Part shown: positions 45,001-59,051 of the stretch, piece by piece
Layout of the letters: every line of letters starts with the position of its first letter
Position numbering within the stretch: position 1 is the first letter of the stretch
Source: Antedon mediterranea
Taxonomy: Eukaryota > Echinodermata > Crinoidea > Comatulida > Antedonidae
Direction of reading: 5' to 3'
DNA length: 64,000 bases
NCBI RefSeq assembly: GCF_964355755.1
Contig: NC_092678.1
Span: 14,914,922 to 14,978,921, forward strand
Position numbers and translations under genes: made by a program
The notes under the pieces: generated by a model
Seen by the model: only the letters and a program-made list of their open reading frames with translations
Database searches by the model: none
What the model was told of the DNA's origin: nothing

Positions 45001-48000
45001 ACTTTTCTCCACTTAGTTACCGGCCTAGTTACTTCATGCTGGATCTCAGGTGAAATAAACGTCAGATGTGACTTCATGATTTCCCACAAAACTTTTTCCA
45101 TGGTACTGCTGTCGAGGAATTTATTTTTTCTAAATACCTCGTCCATTTTTGTACATAGAGGTCCAGTTTCAAATCTCTTGGTTCATAGTAGTTCGCTATA
45201 TAAAATATATAAAAGAAATATGGCATTAATTTTTATAGTATTTGCATGTTTTAGACATAATTTTAAAGGTGTATAATGTAGGACTGACCAAGTCTTTGAC
45301 CTCTTGTTCTTTTAGATTTATTCTGTGGCCAGTCTCTGCAATCTTACTATGCTGTTTTGTCACAAGTGACACTGAGAGTTCATTTCTTAAATGCTCAAGA
45401 TTCTCTTCTAAAGACTGGATTTTAATCATTGTACTTTGTAGCATGTCAATGTGCTGCAGATTCTGATTTTCTCTTTCTGCTAGATGATCACCTGAGATTA
45501 AACAATATTGGTCAACCAAATAAATGTAAATCTGCATGAAAAATGAGCATCAAAATTATTATATTTTAAAAATGTTAACAACTATTTCTTGTAGCAGATA
45601 ATGATAATATATGGATAATTCATAGGAAAATAAGTTCCAGCCAAAGGTTTGCTTTATTATGCATAAAAATAGGATAAACAATTTTGAAATTCTATGCTCA
45701 AAGGGACAATGTATATTTAAAGAGCAACTTGACCAATTGAGTTATTATGTAATGTCAATGTAAAGTTGAAACAACATTTGAATTTACCAGTCAAGATGTC
45801 AGCATCCTGTCGCATGTTGAATATTATAACATATTGACACCTGGAAAAATAGTTGATTGAGGGAATATTTAATAAAGAAAAGAGGTATACTTATAAATTA
45901 CTGTAACAATTGTTTTTTTCGAAAGTTATTTTATACTAACATTGTTCTTTAATAAATAATATGAAGTACAAACACACATTTCATTGTTTGGAGTGTGTAT
46001 TTACCTACCCTGTTTAATTCAATGTCTACCAGGTATGGTCTAACAACGCTGTGCGATATTGTTTTGCTTCTTTTTGTTCACTGCCATGGTCTACAAAAGA
46101 CTTGTAGGCCTTGAGATATCTACAGGCTTGAGGAACATTGTTGGTTCTGATGTCATCTTGATTACAAAAACAATAGATGCAACTGTACTTTCCTTTAAAA
46201 ATAAATCAATTTTTAAATCTACAGTACTTCAGTTTTGTGTCCAAACAAATCCAAACAAGAGAGCTAATAGCCAAAATATTAAACCTTTATTATGCTGTAA
46301 AAATGTATTAATATTAAGGCCTAGCCTAGGCTGTGACTGTCACTCAGTCCCACCAGCTAGCCTAAAAATGCACCAGGAAAGCAATAATTATTATTATAAA
46401 CACATGCCATTAATTATTTGGTAACAGTTATAATGATTACATTTAAGATTAGGGTAATTAAAGGTTTAACTATTACGAATTTTCTATGTTTCGGCCTAGC
46501 TTCATTCTAGGCCCACATTACTGTCACGGTCATCGCGGGCGTCAACGCACTTTCTAAGCCTATCGCCAAACCGTTTTCTCGCCGATAACAATAACAATGT
46601 ATAAAAGGGTTGCAAAATATGCGAGTTTTACTAAAAACTGAACCAGGCTATATTAACAAAACTAGTATTATTTTGTTTATATAATAATGATGGACTATAT
46701 TCTAGTTCGTTCTTTTTCTAAAAAAATGAATTATATCCACAAAAAAAAGTAAAGAATACAATGATATTTTCTACTTACGATTGTTTACTATTTCATTACA
46801 CAGTTTATCTCAACTTCCTGGTTTATGTGCGGGAGAGTATTTCAGTAAAATGGACAATATCGTCGTTTATTTATTAATTTATAGTAAAGAAACAATAAAA
46901 TATTTATTTTTTAATTGAACATACACTTTTTTTAATCGTTTAGTTTTGTATAAAATGTTTTTAATACATAAAAACTCACGATAGCGAAATTTAATTTGGC
47001 GTTCGCGAAATAATGGTTTGTAAACAAAAATTATATGTCCGCGCGACTCAGGGGAGCCTCGTCTGCTAACACTGAGGGCGCTTGACTTTTTCTGATATCT
47101 TAACACTAGTTGAAACAGCTGTGAATTTAGAATGACTGGAAGCAATGTTCACATTAATCTGTATGTATAAACTACACGATTATGATTTCTTTTGTCAGTA
47201 AAATTGCAAAATTAGGGAATCCACAGGCAATTGATATAATTCGGTCTACGTTCAGAGCAAAAGCACCAGCAAAACCTTTTATTTTAATTTATTTGTGTAT
47301 TATTTATCATTGCATAACTAAATTGATTTTCTGCAATAACCTGTATGTATAAACTTTATGATTATAATTTCTTGAAAGGACGGAAACACCCCGCTACATG
47401 AATACATGCGTTCAAATGAACCTATCTTAGAAGTAGTAGACTATCTCACGAAGCAAGGTGCATCCGTAACAGCACTAAATAAGGTAATATATGGCTACAG
47501 TTAACTTATATGATTACACCTATAACGTACGTGTGATCTGCAATGCAACATATCATCTTTTCCACTTTAATTTATATCATATTACAATTGATTGAGTTAT
47601 TTAGAGTTACTTGCTGCAATAATTATTTAGTAGTAATTAAACAAGATCCTACAGTTCTTGTGAGATTAGTATATTGACTATGTGCTCTGTATAGACATGC
47701 CTTCATAAAAAAGCTGAATTTAGAATCTTGACAGAAAGCAATGTTCACGTTAACCTGTATGCATAAACTACAAGATTATGATTGTTGTTATAATTCTGTA
47801 AAATTACAATATAAGAGACAATTGATATAATTCGGTCTACGTTCATAGGATATGCACAAGAAAAACCTTTTATTTCATTTTCTTTGTGTATTATTTATTG
47901 CTGCAATAATTTGTTAATAGAAATTAAACAAGGTTTTACAGTTATTGTGAAATTAGTATGTTTAGCAATGAAATTATAAATTTAACTATGTTTTATGTGA

Positions 48001-51000
48001 ACGTGCCATTATAAAATAGTTGAATTTAGAATCATGACTGAAAGCAATGTTCACATTAACCTGTATGTATAAACATGATTTCTTTTGTCAGTGAAATTGC
48101 AAAATAAGGGAATGCACAGATAATATTGATATAATTCGGTCTACGTTCACATCATATTCACCAGCAAAACCTTTTATTTCAATTTATTTGTGTATTATTT
48201 ATCATTACCTAATTATAATTATTTGCTGCAATACACTGTATGTATAACCTTCGTGATAATAATTTTTTCTCTATAGGACGGAAACACCCCACTACATGAA
48301 TACATGCGTTCAAATGAACCTAACTTAGAAGTAGTAGACTGTCTCACAAAGCAAGGTGCATCCGTAACAGCACTAAATAAGGTAATATAGGTCTAGAAAT
48401 AATTTATATGATTTCTAACTAACTAAAGTACGTATGATCTGCGCCGCAAACATATTTTATCCTCTTGATTTCATATCATATTAAAATTGATTGAGTTATT
48501 TAGAATTACTTGCTGCAATAATTATTTAGTAGTAATTAAACAAGATCCAAAAGTTATTGTGAGATTGGTATATTGAGCAATGGCATTATTATTTTTTTGT
48601 AAAGATTTATGTGGACATTTGTTCACATTAACCTGTATGTATAAGCCTAAACTACATGGTTATGATTTCGTTTTTCTTTTCCTTTCATTATCATTTCAAA
48701 ATATGAGAATGCACAGACAATTGATATAATTCGGTTTACGTTCACAACATATGCACCAACAAAACCTTTTATTTCAATTTTTTTGTTTATTATTATCATT
48801 ACTTAACTATACATATTTGCTGCAATAACCTGTATGTATAAACTCCATGGTTATAATTTCTTTATAGGACGGAAACACCCCGCTGCATGAATAATTAGTC
48901 ATTTGAATGATAGTTGTTTAGCGATTTGTTTCTTCAAAAACATATAATCAAATTGACTACGTCGCCCATGCGCCATGCATGTACACTATACTAGTATGAA
49001 AATGACTTTCATTAAATGTTACTTCCAACTTAATTGCAAATACTGTTAAAAACGAAATCATTTTAAATTATAAATACTTTAACTTTATTGCGTTAATTTT
49101 TAACTTTGAAGAGAAGTAGTTTATTATTGCCTGAGTTATTACCATATTTAGGGCGCAGTTATTTTGTATGGAAGGCTGCACTCTATTTTAAGTTTATCTG
49201 GAGATATGTAGCTTTTAAAACGTGTTTACTATGTATTAAATAGTATATAGTGTATGGTAATGATAGTTAATTATTATCGGGTTTATCACCTCTTTATTAC
49301 GTTTTACTAAAGCAAGAAAGACGTATCATTATTTTGGTATTGTGAACGATATAAACACGTCAGACGCGAAGCTGCAAATTAGAAGGTGGGGAAATGTCCT
49401 GTCACTGATCATTCAATATTACTGCGAAATTATGTTTCTTTTTTCTGTTTTTGACCCCATTTAAACATTTAACTTATTAGTGTGATGTTAATTCAGCAAT
49501 GTCATCCAAATAATCAATAAGGACACGAATGAATTATGACTGGAAGAACACGCCGCGGAATGTTCAAACGTTTCTATTCCAGTACGAATACTACTTTCAA
49601 TTACAACTATCGCATATTATTGCATCTTCCATAACACTCAACATCTCCTTAACACAATACTAATTTTCGAATAGATTCAAATAGTTATGGTATGTTATGA
49701 TATTTTGTTTGCGTTCAATAATATTTTTATAATACAATGGCTTAGAATGTTGATAATTTTATCTTATTATAGGAACACCTATAAGTAAATTTACCAAGTC
49801 GATGTTTACCACTTCGAGTAAACATTTTGAAAACATTCGAAACACATATATATGTGTCTTAGCTATACTAAAAATAGCTTCCAAGTTGGCTACATATTCG
49901 GAATCACCCCGGAATCAGCAACTTTAACAAACTAACACATTTTACACGTATGATTATCTATATATAAATTTACGTAAGGGCAAAATTCGGTAAATCGCGC
50001 CTTACTTCTATAATTTTTACTCGATGGTATATAAAGTTGGTTCGTACATTCGGTACTGATTTTAACCACCTGATGTAACCCTGTTTACTAATTAAATTAA
50101 GTTAGATAATAAGTTATTGACGGTTAAAACGAATTTAGGTTCCAAGATTTGCCCCAAATAGGGGTGTTTTCCGACCGTGGTATACACTGTATAATGGATG
50201 TCCATCTTGAAAAATACCCGCCACAAAAATGCGAGGAGGCTTCGCATTTTCCTATCTCCTCCTACGATAATTGTTTTTAATAGCTGAAAACCGGTTGAAC
50301 AGCTAGAGTACACCATCATAATGTTGAAGACAGGCCGATTTTCTTTAAAAAATACTATTTTGATAGATTTAATATACGATTATACAAATCTATTGATTTG
50401 CGATGAATGGAACATCCCAATCTCTCAGTCTGCCAGAGCTTGGTTTAACACAAGTACTGTAGGTAAATTTATGAGCCCTTGGTTTAACACATACGGTAGG
50501 TAAATATATGGGCCCTTTGAGAATAAACTTGCGAGATTGTGGATAGGCTCTACTGTTAGATATATAAACACATTATTATATACAAATAAACTTTATACTG
50601 ACAGTTCTTTCTCAACGTTTGTATCTATATATAAATTTACGTAAGGGCAAAATTTGGTAAATCGCGCCTTACTTCTAGAATTTTCACTCGATGGTATGTA
50701 AAGTTGGTTCGTACTTTCGGTACTGATTTTAACCGCCTGATGTAACCCTGTTTACTAATTAAATTGAGTTAGATAATTAGTTATTGACGATTAAAACGAA
50801 TTTAGGTTCAAAGATTTGCCCAAAATAGGGGTGTTTTCCGATCGTGGTATACACTGTCTAATGGATGTCCATCTTGAAAAATACCCGCCAAAAAAATGCG
50901 AGGAGGCTTCGCATTTTTCTATCTCCTCCTACGATAATTGCTTTTAATAGCTGAAAACCGGTTGAACAGCTAGAGTACACCATCATAATGTTGAAGACAG

Positions 51001-54000
51001 GCCGATTTTCTTTAAAAAATACTATTTTGGTAGATTTAATATACGATTATACAAATGTATTGATTTGCGATGAATGGAACATCCCAATCTCTCAATCTGC
51101 CAGAGTTTGGTTTAACACAAGTACTGTAGGTAAATTTATGAGCCCTTGGTTTAACACATACGGTAGGTAAATATATGGGCCCTTTGAGAATAAACTTGCA
51201 ATACTTTGACAATACTGTAAATACCTATTAACTATTTTTCATTTGAATCGAACATTTCTTACTGTGAATGTTCGTACTGTTAGATGTAATATAAAAATAT
51301 ATACAAATAAACTTTATTACTGAGACTGTGGATAGGCTCTACTGTTAGATATAAAAATAAACTTTATACTGACAGTTCCTTCTCAACGTTTGTATTAATT
51401 AATAATTACCAAAAATATAAACGTCGTAGTGGTGTATCGTGACATGTACTTTAATATTTCAATCGATTATGACAGTGACAGTTTTAACAAAGTATTAAAT
51501 CGCAAATGTTTTAGGCCTACTGTATTTAGAGGTATATTATTTATAGGCCTATAAAACATGAACAAAATATTTCGTTACTCAGTGGATAAAGAATATATTT
51601 AAAAATTGTTCCTCTTTGTACCTATCCGCTTTCCCATCCCTCAACCCTAATGTTACATAGCGAGGAGGCTTCGCATTTTCCTATCTCCTCCTACGATAAT
51701 TGTTTTTAATAGCTGAAAACCGGTTGAACAGCTAGAGTACACCATCATAATGTTGAAGACAGGCCGATTTTCTTTTAAAAATACTATTTTGATAGATTGC
51801 TAGAGTACACCATCATAATGTTGAAGACAGGCCGATTTTCTTTAAAAAATACTATTTTGATAGATTTAATATACGATTATACAAATGTATTGATTTGCGA
51901 TGAATGGAACATCCAGTTTGGTTTAACACAAGTACTGTAGGTAAATTTATGAGCCCTTGGTTTAACACATACGGTAGGTAAATATATGGGCCCTTTGAGA
52001 ATAAACTTGCAATAGGTTCGGAAAATGTTAAAAACCAATTTCTATTATTTGAATCGGTAAACAGTTTCCATTTATTATACATTGATAATGAAACATGAAA
52101 TATTCCTATTTATGTCCCTCGAGGTTCATTACAATTTATATTTAGTAGTCCCACGGACTTCATCTTAGCCACTCCCCCGAGTGCTAAGGCCAAATTTATG
52201 ATACCCTACTTTCTATGTAAGTTTAGTTACAGTTAGTTCTTGACGATAATACAACGAATTTAGGTTACACCCTTCGGCCGCGAAAACGTTTCTGTACAAA
52301 TATGATACCGATTGGCTTTATTTCATTCAACAGCGACCATAATCTCGCCAATTACAGGATAGATAAACTATTTTATTATTGATGTGCTTATAAATAAAGA
52401 CTCATGTAAACAGCTTGATTACATCATTTTACAGACAAACGAAACTTTTTTAAACCAACTGTTTCAATAACTGAGTATAATACTGTATACGTTTTCATAA
52501 GTAAGTGCATATACATTTTCGTGTTTTCATTGACGAGATTGTAATAGTAACTTCAGTAACTATTACAGTACTTATTTATTATACGACACAAGACAATTGT
52601 ATCTGACAGGTACGTACATTATTCTAAAAAATAAGTATAGATAGATCCCTTAGGCGTCATAAATCACAGGCCAACAAATCAGTACTCATGACAGAAATTC
52701 GACCCAGTTTGGTTCACACAAATGTTTACAGGAAGTTCAACACCACAACCGATGATTTGCCCTAAATATTTAGGTAGACTACAGTTTAATTTTTCACTGA
52801 ATAGGAGCTTGAATTTCCGATTTCCATTTCGCAGAATGTCTAGGTCTATTTATTTAGTTTGGTTCTTATAATATATAAATACAATCAACTTTATTACTGC
52901 GGTTCCATCACCACCACCACGTGCCGCCGCCCAATTCCCGTACATACATTTCCATTTCTCCCTAATTTCTTTAATCCACATAAATTAATTGTCCTTTATT
53001 GAATCCAGTATTGGTTTTGTTGTCTCTATTTCTGAATACCCCAATTAGGGGGACACTTCCGTTTTTGTTTAGTGTCCCAAAAAAGTCCCCGTCCGTGGAT
53101 TCTACTGTATTCGAGAACCATCTGTGAGCACCCCTAGATGGTACGCGAGCGAAGCGAGCGTGCCATCTAGTGATGAGAAAGTAGGCTTAAATTGTTTAGT
53201 ACGCGAATGACCTAGATAGTTAATATACTTTTATGTTTATAGGAAGAAAAAACAGCAGTATCTGTTTTAGAAGAAAATACCCAGATAGCACAAACAGAAA
53301 AAATCAAGATTTTAGAGTATTTTGACAGTAAGTTAAACATGTTATATTAAACTAAATTAAGTTGATTTAACTTTAAAGCGAGAAGTTTCTCTGTGATAGA
53401 ACATTTGAATTCCGAAAGCAACTGTTATTCATACAGTAAGATTCAAAAACCGAAATTATACATGTATGTTATGCGTATTATTATTTTTAATTATAACTGC
53501 TAGTTCCTCCAGAAATATTTGCCATGGGTAAAGAGGTTATTAAGATATATAAAGATGAACTAAAAGATGGTAAAATTGCAGTTGTGAATTCAAGATGTAT
53601 GTTTCTTGGGATGGAAGGTGCTGGTAAGACAAGCTGCGTAAAGTCCATGCTTAGAGAGAGGTAAAAAAAAATAAAATTGATACAAATATGTGTTAACATA
53701 AGCTAGTATTTATTAATCAATTATTTCAACGTACATGTATACGTGTATTATGTTGACTAATGGTTGCCTCTCTTGAATTTGTAAAATATAAAGCTTTTTA
53801 AACTGGATGTAATGGATTAAAAGTATTTAAGGAATTTTGTTCACTTCAACATAATAGATTCAACCCCAAAGAACCATCGACAGATGTATAGTTACAGCTA
53901 CCGTGTTTAAAGCAACTGGAGAGACTAAATGGAAGAAGATTAAAGAGGAAAACGGTAAAGACAATGTGATTACTCTAAATGTTTGTGTTGTTTCCTTTAT

Positions 54001-57000
54001 CATCATTATTTATATATCTTTAACATTGATCAACTCTTTGTCAGGAATAGACACCACGTGTTGTGAATGTTTAAAAGACTGACACAACACAGAAATAGGC
54101 ATACATGTTAACATTATTTGCGTCTTTCTGATAAACTCCAAGCAACATATGTGTATACGCTCTTTATTTTTTACTAATTGGTTTATTTGTACTGATTCTG
54201 AGATAACAAAGAAAATGCGTGAAAATGCGTTAGCAAAAAAACTTAACAACGAGTTAAAACAGGGTATGTACAGCAAAACTAATGGAAACTTTCCATTTAT
54301 CAATTATTATAAACAAAACTGTAGATACATTGGATTCGATATTATGGAATGAAACAATGCCCTAGACGATAGTATAAAAATGGTGAACTTCAAAAGTATT
54401 TAGGATCACAGTAAGATTTTAAAAAATCACATGATTAGGCCTAACATCATCAAATTTTAAATACAAAAACATGACGTTAAAAAAAATGATAAAAATACAA
54501 ATGCAAACTACTGAAAATAGTAAAACATCATAGAATAGGATTTTAAAAAAACTGACATATATATAGTGGGTAAAATAGATTCACACCGATGATGGATAAC
54601 GCTTCACGAGACATGTATGCAGGTTTACAACCATCCGTAGATATCAGATTGAAATCATCTAAAACGAATTATTTTATGTTTATTTTAATAGTTTCAAATT
54701 ATTGTATCACTATATGATGCACAACATAGTTGACCTTAGTTAGATGAACCTAACCTGAACTTTACATATAAACAACTATAAAATACACAACAATATCCAA
54801 AGAAAAATATTAGAATTGAATGTCGGTTCTTTTTCTTCGATTTCCCTCTTGGCGAGTTCATTCGTATGTAAAACAAGTGTTTGCTCAAGAATAGTGTGAC
54901 TCGAAGACCGCCTCGCGATACCAACAGTTTTTTAGATGATAGTGTGTCATTTTGTAACTAACTAAAAACAAAAAAATTTGAGAGATTTGCAATTTCTCTA
55001 AAAGACACTGTAGAAAAAACAGTGTAATTTAACTATTTTTATGTGTTCTGATTTACAATTTATTTAAAAACATAATTTTGAATATGTGATTAAGTATGAT
55101 TGTTACTATTGTATATGTTTTGACAAATACATTCCTTAAATTATATCACATTTGAAAAAAAAATCGTTACCGTATTAATGATATTGTATCACATATCAAA
55201 TGAATAGCATAATATGTAGATTTTTGTCTGCATGTATTAATTTTCAATTAAATTGTTTAGAATGAAAAAAATACACTACGTATTAATTTTACTTAATATA
55301 TTTTCCGATAGTCTATGCCCAATTTCGTCGCATTACCTTATTTTTACCAGGCGTTAATCACAAGGATTCATGTGTATTCATCGGCGAAACCTTCTTCATG
55401 GATCACTGATCTTAACTAAACAATTAAAACTGCGCAAGTTAAAATCTGCAGAGTCACCGATGTCCAATGAGCTTAAGCTCATTTCTGATGTCGATGCCGT
55501 AGTTTTCAATCTCTTTTGATATTGTTGTCTCAGATATAATATACAATATTGTGCCTTTTTTTAATAATTATATTTTCGGCAGACAATCCACAACTTTCCT
55601 GTGCAGAATATAATTTATCATTGTACTTCTTATTTCACAACTAATAGTACGTCAAAATCGTAGTTATTTCTTCATTGTACTTCGAGATGCACTATGACAG
55701 ACAATAATTATATAAAGTAAAACATTTACGGCAGCCTAATAACCAAATAAACTATCAATTATTTAACGAAACAAAACATTTAAATACAAATACATCAAAA
55801 CAACTTTATGCTTTAAACCATTGACGAGGTTACACGTGACAACTAAAAATGACATTATACACTTTAATAGCCTACTGTGACTTGTAATTGGAAGTGTAAT
55901 TACCTCTATAATGACTACTATTTTAGTTTGTTATCACAATGTTGTTATTTAAGTATTAGTCAATATATATAAAATCGTTTTGATAAAATGTATAATTTTG
56001 ATTAGGCTACTCGAATTGGCACTGAATGTGGAATTTCCGAAGAAGCGATTAAAGTTGCCATAAGGTATATGAATGACATTGGAAAGATTTTGCATTCCAA
56101 TAAAGACGAGAAATTAAAGAACACAGTAATAACTAATCTTCACACGATGATACAGATGTTGACAACTGTGATTACAGTATTTCCACCACATATTGAAGAT
56201 GTAAGTAGACAAATCATAATAATTATCATAGTATTAGAATGAGAAAAAATATATAAAATATTTTGTTGACAACTGGAGTCTTCAATTGTGAAGTGATTTG
56301 TAGTAATTATTGTGTATACTTACTATCTTCTTTATTTGCACAAAGGAACAAATAAAGACCCTTTGGAAAAGACTTGAAAAAGAAGGTATCCTTGGGGAGA
56401 AGTTACTACGTTATTTATGGCAAACTGAAAACCGAGATCATTTCGAAATCTTCATTGAAGTGATGAGAGTGTTTCGGTTGATCTATGAGAAGAAGGGGGT
56501 AAGAATTGCTTGCATCAATTGATTAAATCAATAATTAAGCTATTATCAATAATGTGTAATCATCTAAATGCAAACATCAATGTTTATAATAACAGTTACA
56601 GGAAGGTAACCGTGAATTCTTGGTTCCATGTCGGATGAAAGTTGATAATGATACTAGTCTAGAAGTCACAAAAGATGACAGGCAGATGGTATCAGTTTAT
56701 CTGACTCCGAAAGACTTCCTGCCTGATGCCGTGTACCACACATTAGTTGCTGCATTTCTTGAATTGACAGATTGTGATAATTCACAAGTGTTCCGGAATC
56801 GTAGTGATTTTAGCTTTGAAGGACACAGAGTTAGTTTAGGTGCCGTAAAAATTACGCGTGAAAATGAAAAACCACACGCAATAAAGGTATGTAATTAATG
56901 TGTATGTTTTTTAAAACTTGCATAATATAATGCTAAACTAATAATATAATGAATTAGAGTGTAATATGTCGAATAATGCATTCCATACCTATCATACATC

Positions 57001-59015
57001 AACTTATACGTCTAATGTAACATTTTTTCATTACATAAAATGTAGACGAACGCCACTAAAATCGACTACAATAGAGATAAGAGTTAAAATAATGTATAAT
57101 TGATTTATTGATTGATTTTTATTATTAGCTCGAAATATTTTGTCTTACAATCGGGCATTACAGCACATCTACCAATGCCACCACGACATTATCTGAACCA
57201 AAACTGGAACCAAGTATCTGCAGGAAGGTAATAATAATGATGATGGTGATGTTGATGGTGATGGACGATGACGATGACATAATGCAACATGTTTAATAAA
57301 TTTAAATTTACAATGATAGTAATAACCTAATAAACCACTTAATGATTTAGGTACTAAACTACTTAAGGAATCAACTAAAAACTGTCTGCAATATATACGA
57401 GGGCAGTGGTTACAATCTACGTGTGTTGTGCGATGCTTGTAATCCAAATGATCATCACTTAATTGATCTTGAAAAGTGTTTGACAAATGATACGGTACAA
57501 TGTAACAGAATGAAATCTATGGATACTACTCATATTAGACACTGTTTTTTATCGGGTAGGTCTGTTCTCGTCTGTTTATAATGTCATCATAGACATATAT
57601 AATATTTCATCAACATTAAACCTTCAACATAACACCTTCATCTAAATAATATGTGGTCTACTTTTCATAGAGCCCGTGTCAATGCCTAGTCAAGCGCATG
57701 AATCAGTTCCACAGCTAGTGCCAACTCCAGTGCCAGAACCAGTGATAGTGCCAGACTCAGAGCTTAGTCAAACTATAGAGCCAGTCGTTTCAAATGCAGG
57801 TATGTTTTATTTTATGTTGACTATAAAGGTAATATTAAAATAATTGGTATAATTTCTTCTCTTATGTGGCTTCATTCCACTTTTTTTTTACTTGTTTGCT
57901 TTTAATATTATTTCCATATATTCTATTGTTTATACATACATTATCATTTAACCACATTTATGTTTAATAATCCATTTACAAATTTAAACATTTTTTTTCC
58001 ATTTCATTTTAAATTGCACATGCCGTCAGAATGTGCATATTTACATATAGGTATATATCTCTACCAAGCTACCTTCTTTGTTTTCTACTACTCTTATTCA
58101 GTCTCCACCCACCATTCACCACCTTGTCTCTTTTGTTATATTTCTTTTATTCCTGTCCACCCCGGCAGAACTTGCCATTTCTTATCCTATGACTTTATCC
58201 AAATTCCTTAACTTGCACTGATGAAGGGCTAGTGTTGCTCGAAAGTTCTGCTAACTTTTCTGGCTGTTTTACTTTATCGTTTTGATTTACTGTTTGCTTC
58301 TTTATGTTGATAATGATACCCACATCATTGTCATTTTTTAAAAAAGTTATTTGCCTTTGAATTTATATATATATATATGCACATACCCAACAATTTTATT
58401 TTGGGAAATGACCATTACCTTCAAATTCATGGCACAGCCATGGGCACAAAAATGGCGCCATATTTTGCAAATTTATTTATGGGACTATTTGAGGCCAATT
58501 TCCTGTCCCTCCAAACTAATAAACCACTTGTTTGGTTTAGATACATTGACGACATCTTCATGATCTGGATCCATTAATTCATCAAATTTACAGCTACCAA
58601 ATCCACTAGTAGCGTTGATTTTTTTGGACACTATAGTGACCATAGAAAATGGTATACTCAAAACTGACCAATTCCGCATTTCCTAGACCTCCCAACCTTC
58701 GTGATATATTACACTTAGTAGTTAGATCCACATTTAAGAGTGAAATTAACTCTCATGACAGCCAAATTTGGGCAGTCAACTCTGAGGTCAGTTGTAGTTG
58801 GAAAGCCAGTGGAAAGCTAGGTGGATGTGTCCTCACAAGAAGAATAGTAGTATTATTATAGCTATGTTCAACTATAGTAGATGGCAATATAGGCTTATAT
58901 GTTCTGGTACAAAGTGGTTAGCACAATCTTTGATGAGTTTTAAGTTTATTACCTTTCGTTTCGTTTATTTATTTTTTCCACTCACTTATATATATATATA
59001 TATAATATATAAAAA

Positions 59016-59051
<36 letters not shown>

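Larger units (their letters stand above)
38895..47123. mobile_element. 8.2-kb block with 1.5-kb terminal inverted repeats in an ankyrin intron
   Basis: Outer ends are CACAGCTGTTTCAACTAG and its complement. The interior 40430-45597 holds a LINE fragment, a tRNA-headed SINE, a long hairpin, a tandem duplication and possible minus-strand exons. Sequence after 47123 resumes the ankyrin intron (aatttagaat...agcaatgttcaca). A target duplication cannot be resolved because CAGCTG at the edge is itself palindromic. It could be a large DNA transposon or an inverted duplication. Confidence 0.6.

Noticed and set aside
39626-46424. Matching frame in both 1.5-kb arms as a transposase
   Set aside because: Identity follows from the inverted repeat; about 105-121 residues without any recognised catalytic motif.
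50321-51170. Two near-identical 60-codon frames (MLKTGRFSLKNTIL...)
   Set aside because: They are the same piece of repeat R in its 667-bp tandem units, with no sign of coding beyond the duplication.
57960-58211. 83-codon plus-strand frame before the hammerhead motif
   Set aside because: Aromatic-rich AT-biased translation with no domain or splice support, most likely untranslated Penelope sequence.
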